A DNA stretch of 8,636 nt from Candidatus Zhuqueibacterota bacterium (GTDB lineage Bacteria > SM23-31), in the NCBI GenBank assembly GCA_022562855.1, contig JADFON010000051.1:1-8636 (forward strand), written 5' to 3'. Under the pieces are notes generated by a model. It made no database searches and was not told the origin of the DNA. It saw nothing but the letters and a program-made list of their open reading frames with translations. Both the position numbers and the translations under genes were made by a program. Below, in pieces: positions 6,175 through 8,636 of the stretch (within the stretch, counting starts at the first letter, position 1; each line of letters begins with the position of its first letter).

Positions 6175-8217
6175 ATGGCACTTCTCTATCTTGCAATTGT
6201 AATCTGGCTTTTGCCTTTGTTTGCGTTTGTTGTCCAAATATTTTTTGGCAACCGGCTTCCGAGAAAAGGCGACTGGCTTGTTGTCGGCGCTATGTTTATC
6301 GACTTGATACTGGCATTAATAATCTTTGCCAATATCTTAATACAGTACGATCCGGGTTACCGGGTTACGCTTCATTTTGACTGGATAGTGCTCGGTACGC
6401 AGAATTTTCCACTCGGTTTTGCTCTCGACAATGTTACTGCGGTTATGCTTGTGGTCGTTACTGCTGTGAGCGCTTTGGTTTTTCTGTATTCTATAGGTTA
6501 TATGAAGGGGGACCCGCGTTATTCTCGTTATTTTGCCTATCTTTCTTTCTTTGCGTTTTCAATGCTCGGATTAATACTTTTCGATAATCTGCTTGGGATT
6601 TACATGTGCTGGGAACTGGTTGGATTGAGTTCTTATTTGCTTATCGGGTTCTGGTTTGAAAAGGATTCTGCTTCCAACGCCGGGAAAAAGGCATTTATCA
6701 CGAACCGGGTCGGCGACTTTGGAATGTTTGTGGGAATGCTGATTGTATTTTATGTGACCGGCACATTTTCATTGGATGGGATAGAAGCGTCGGTAGTTTC
6801 CGGCAATTTTAGCGGTTCGATTCTGACTGCCGCAGGTATTTTGTTATTCGTCGGGGCAGTGGGTAAATCGGCGCAATTTCCGCTTCATGTTTGGCTTCCT
6901 GATGCAATGGAAGGTCCAACGCCGGTCAGCGCATTGATACATGCTGCGACTATGGTGGTTGCTGGGGTCTACCTCGTGGTGAGGATCTTTTTCATGCTGA
7001 CGCCCGATTCGATGCTCGTCATAGCCTACATAGGTGGATTTACGGCGCTGTTTGCCGCAACCATAGCTTTGGTCCAAAACGATATAAAACGGGTTCTCGC
7101 TTATTCTACCATCAGTCAAATAGGGTACATGATTCTGGCGCTGGGAACAGGGGCATACGCTGCCGGTCTGTTTCACCTGATGACCCATGCATTCTTCAAG
7201 GCGCTTTTATTTCTTGGTTCCGGCAGTGTTATCCATGCGGTGGAACATGCCTTTCGTTCCGGAAAAATAGACGCCGACCCGCAGGACATGAATAACATGG
7301 GCGGACTCAGGCGTAAAATGCCTGTTACTTTTTGGACCTTTATCATCGCAACAGTTGCGATTTCGGGTGTGCCTTTTACTTCGGGTTTTCTCAGCAAAGA
7401 CGCTATTTTAGCCGGGACGCTTAGCTTTGCCGGAACGCATCCGCAGCATTTCTTGCTTCCTTTCTTTGGATTTCTTGCCGCAGGTCTGACCGCGTTTTAT
7501 ATGTTCCGTTTAGTTTTTAAGACTTTCTTTGGTGAGTTTAGTATTTCAAAAGCATGGGGATATGTGCATGAATCGGCGTTAACTATGACCATTCCGCTTG
7601 TTGTGTTGTCGATTCTCTGTTTTTTCGTTTTTTACAGCTACAGTCCGGTTTCACCGGATGAGGGGTGGTTTTATCATCTTATAGAGAAACCGGAACAAGC
7701 GGCAGTCGCAAACGCCGGTTCGGCGATGCTCACCACAGGCGGGGAAGAAGGAGAACACGATTCTTCTCACAGTTATGCACTGATTATGTCGCTGATTATT
7801 GCATTCACGGGAATAATTATATCATACAAGACCTACTACTCAGGAAAAATATCGGCAGTTGAATGGGGAAACATGTACCCAAGATTGTACAGGTGCATGT
7901 TCAATAAATGGTACGTAGACGAATTTTACAGTGCGACAATCATCCGGTTCACCCTGGGGTGGAGCGCCTTCTGCGGCTGGTTTGACGATAATATCATTGA
8001 CAGAGTCGTAAACCGTACTGCACGTGTCACCGTAGTGATATCCTGGTTTAATGGAAAATTTGACAATATCATTGTTGACGGTTTAGTAAACGGCATTGCC
8101 AACACCACCCAATTATTAGGCTGGTTTACAAGGCAGGTGCAAACCGGTAAAATCCAGCAATACCTTGTGGGTCTCCTGATTGCTCTTGTTTTAATCATAA
8201 TTTTAAGAACAATGTAA
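6175..8217 (+). CDS. nuoL: NADH-quinone oxidoreductase subunit L (ND5, antiporter-like)
   Basis: NuoL (ND5/Nqo12) is the distal proton-pumping, Mrp-antiporter-like subunit of the membrane arm. The 680-residue protein has many hydrophobic helices and retains the key polar residues: E147 in MCWELVG, K231 in VGKSAQFPLHVWLP, H256 in SALIHAATM, H334 and H338 in LFHLMTHAFFKALLFL with K342, and K408 in GFLSKDAIL. These match E. coli E144, K229, H254, H334, H338, K342 and K399. Length is above E. coli (613): there is a loop with an acidic and His-containing stretch (about 492-533), then a C-terminal region for the lateral helix that contains two similar 23-residue segments (603-625 and 629-651) before the last membrane helix (about 662-678). 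No clear ribosome binding site precedes the ATG at 6175. No frameshift is seen. Confidence 0.97.
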   Translation: MALLYLAIVIWLLPLFAFVVQIFFGNRLPRKGDWLVVGAMFIDLILALIIFANILIQYDPGYRVTLHFDWIVLGTQNFPLGFALDNVTAVMLVVVTAVSALVFLYSIGYMKGDPRYSRYFAYLSFFAFSMLGLILFDNLLGIYMCWELVGLSSYLLIGFWFEKDSASNAGKKAFITNRVGDFGMFVGMLIVFYVTGTFSLDGIEASVVSGNFSGSILTAAGILLFVGAVGKSAQFPLHVWLPDAMEGPTPVSALIHAATMVVAGVYLVVRIFFMLTPDSMLVIAYIGGFTALFAATIALVQNDIKRVLAYSTISQIGYMILALGTGAYAAGLFHLMTHAFFKALLFLGSGSVIHAVEHAFRSGKIDADPQDMNNMGGLRRKMPVTFWTFIIATVAISGVPFTSGFLSKDAILAGTLSFAGTHPQHFLLPFFGFLAAGLTAFYMFRLVFKTFFGEFSISKAWGYVHESALTMTIPLVVLSILCFFVFYSYSPVSPDEGWFYHLIEKPEQAAVANAGSAMLTTGGEEGEHDSSHSYALIMSLIIAFTGIIISYKTYYSGKISAVEWGNMYPRLYRCMFNKWYVDEFYSATIIRFTLGWSAFCGWFDDNIIDRVVNRTARVTVVISWFNGKFDNIIVDGLVNGIANTTQLLGWFTRQVQTGKIQQYLVGLLIALVLIIILRTM

Positions 8218-8282
8218 GGCGTACATTGAATATGATCATTCCTTTCGCAAACAGAATTGACAGATCAAACGCCAGCCATTTT

Positions 8283-8288
8283 AAGGAG
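8283..8288 (+). promoter_or_regulatory. Shine-Dalgarno of nuoM that decides between two ATG codons
   Basis: AAGGAG ends 8 bases before the ATG at 8297 but only 2 bases before the in-frame ATG at 8291. The 8297 start is therefore favoured, adding no extra Met-Cys to the N-terminus. The rest of the 79-base nuoL-nuoM gap shows nothing recognisable. Confidence 0.75.
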
Positions 8289-8296
8289 AAATGTGC

Positions 8297-8636
8297 ATGG
8301 GTTACTTAACGCTAATAACATTTATTCCCCTTGCCGGTGCGGCAATAATTACATTAGTACCAAAGGGAAAATCAGGGCTGATAAAACAGATATCCGTTGC
8401 AGCTACAGGTATTACCTTGTTGTTGACTATTTTAATGCTGTTTCAGTTCAATACCGACATGCCGGGAATAAATGATGAGGCAAGCTTTCAATTTGTTGAG
8501 CATACCACGTGGATAGAAATGTTTAATATCGACTACTTTATGGGAGTAGACGGTTTGAGCTTTCCGATGGTGCTTTTGACAGCTTTGCTATGTTTTCTCG
8601 GGGTATTTGCTTCCTGGAAGGTCGAGCGCGCACATA
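8297..8636 (+). CDS. nuoM: NADH-quinone oxidoreductase subunit M (ND4), N-terminal part, cut by window edge
   Basis: The frame from the ATG at 8297 stays open to the window end, giving 113 residues of a protein that is usually about 500 long. NuoM (ND4/Nqo13) is an antiporter-like proton-pumping membrane subunit lying between NuoL and NuoN. The visible part has membrane segments at about residues 3-21 and 32-50, a periplasmic-type loop, and the family hallmark FMGVDGLSFPMVLLTALL (81-98) followed by a third helix ending in FASW. The conserved pumping Glu and Lys residues lie beyond the window. It follows nuoL as in nearly all nuo operons, and nuoN is expected next. Confidence 0.94.
   Translation, partial: MGYLTLITFIPLAGAAIITLVPKGKSGLIKQISVAATGITLLLTILMLFQFNTDMPGINDEASFQFVEHTTWIEMFNIDYFMGVDGLSFPMVLLTALLCFLGVFASWKVERAH

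Noticed and set aside
5668-6237. Minus-strand frame of 189 residues opposite nuoJ, nuoK and the nuoL start
   Set aside because: Low-complexity Ser/Thr/Ile-rich translation that spans three real genes; no start signal or family motif. It is a shadow of the membrane-protein codons.
8257-8475. Plus-strand 72-residue frame near the right end
   Set aside because: Out of frame with nuoM, which has a good ribosome binding site and continues to the window edge.

Overview
The window carries most of an operon for a respiratory complex I (NADH:quinone oxidoreductase-type), in the order nuoA-B-C-D-H-I-J-K-L-M, all on the plus strand. nuoM is cut by the right edge. A divergent gene for a small cupin-fold protein is cut by the left edge. 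Every gene is recognised from family motifs in the translations; no database search was run. Organism: GC content is moderate in genes and clearly lower between them. There is no nuoE, nuoF or nuoG between nuoD and nuoH, nuoC and nuoD are separate, and NuoD carries HRCFEK. Several genes lack a clear Shine-Dalgarno sequence. Together these suggest a bacterium of the Bacteroidota/Chlorobi/Ignavibacteria side of the FCB group, or a related candidate phylum such as Marinimicrobia or Calditrichota. This placement is an inference of modest confidence. 

Layout: 1-306 (minus strand) is the N-terminal 102 codons of the cupin protein. 307-661 is an AT-rich divergent intergenic region with a candidate promoter on each strand and a probable nuo leader containing a hairpin. 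662-2222 holds nuoA, nuoB and nuoC with gaps of 62 and 89 bases. 2223-2397 is a 175-base gap holding an interspersed-repeat-like element with 14-base inverted arms. 2398-4669 holds nuoD and nuoH, 31 bases apart. 4670-4758 is an AT-rich gap with a short GC-stem palindrome between two copies of an 8-base direct repeat. 4759-6148 holds nuoI, nuoJ and nuoK, joined by two 4-base stop/start overlaps. 6175-8217 is nuoL, and 8297-8636 is the start of nuoM. 

How the genes work together: NuoB, C, D and I form the peripheral arm that carries electrons through [4Fe-4S] clusters to quinone at the B/D/H interface. NuoA, H, J, K, L and M form the membrane arm that pumps protons. The NADH-oxidising module (NuoE, F, G) is absent from the locus, so the encoded complex may be of the 11-subunit type that accepts electrons from a donor such as ferredoxin, or it may use EFG encoded elsewhere. 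nuoN would be expected just beyond the right edge. 

The coding content is ordinary. The points worth a second look are the missing input module, the two repeat-like insertions inside the operon, the structured leader, a duplicated segment in the NuoL C-terminal region and the Lys-rich NuoI tail. I see no CRISPR array, tRNA, rRNA, transposase or novel defence system.
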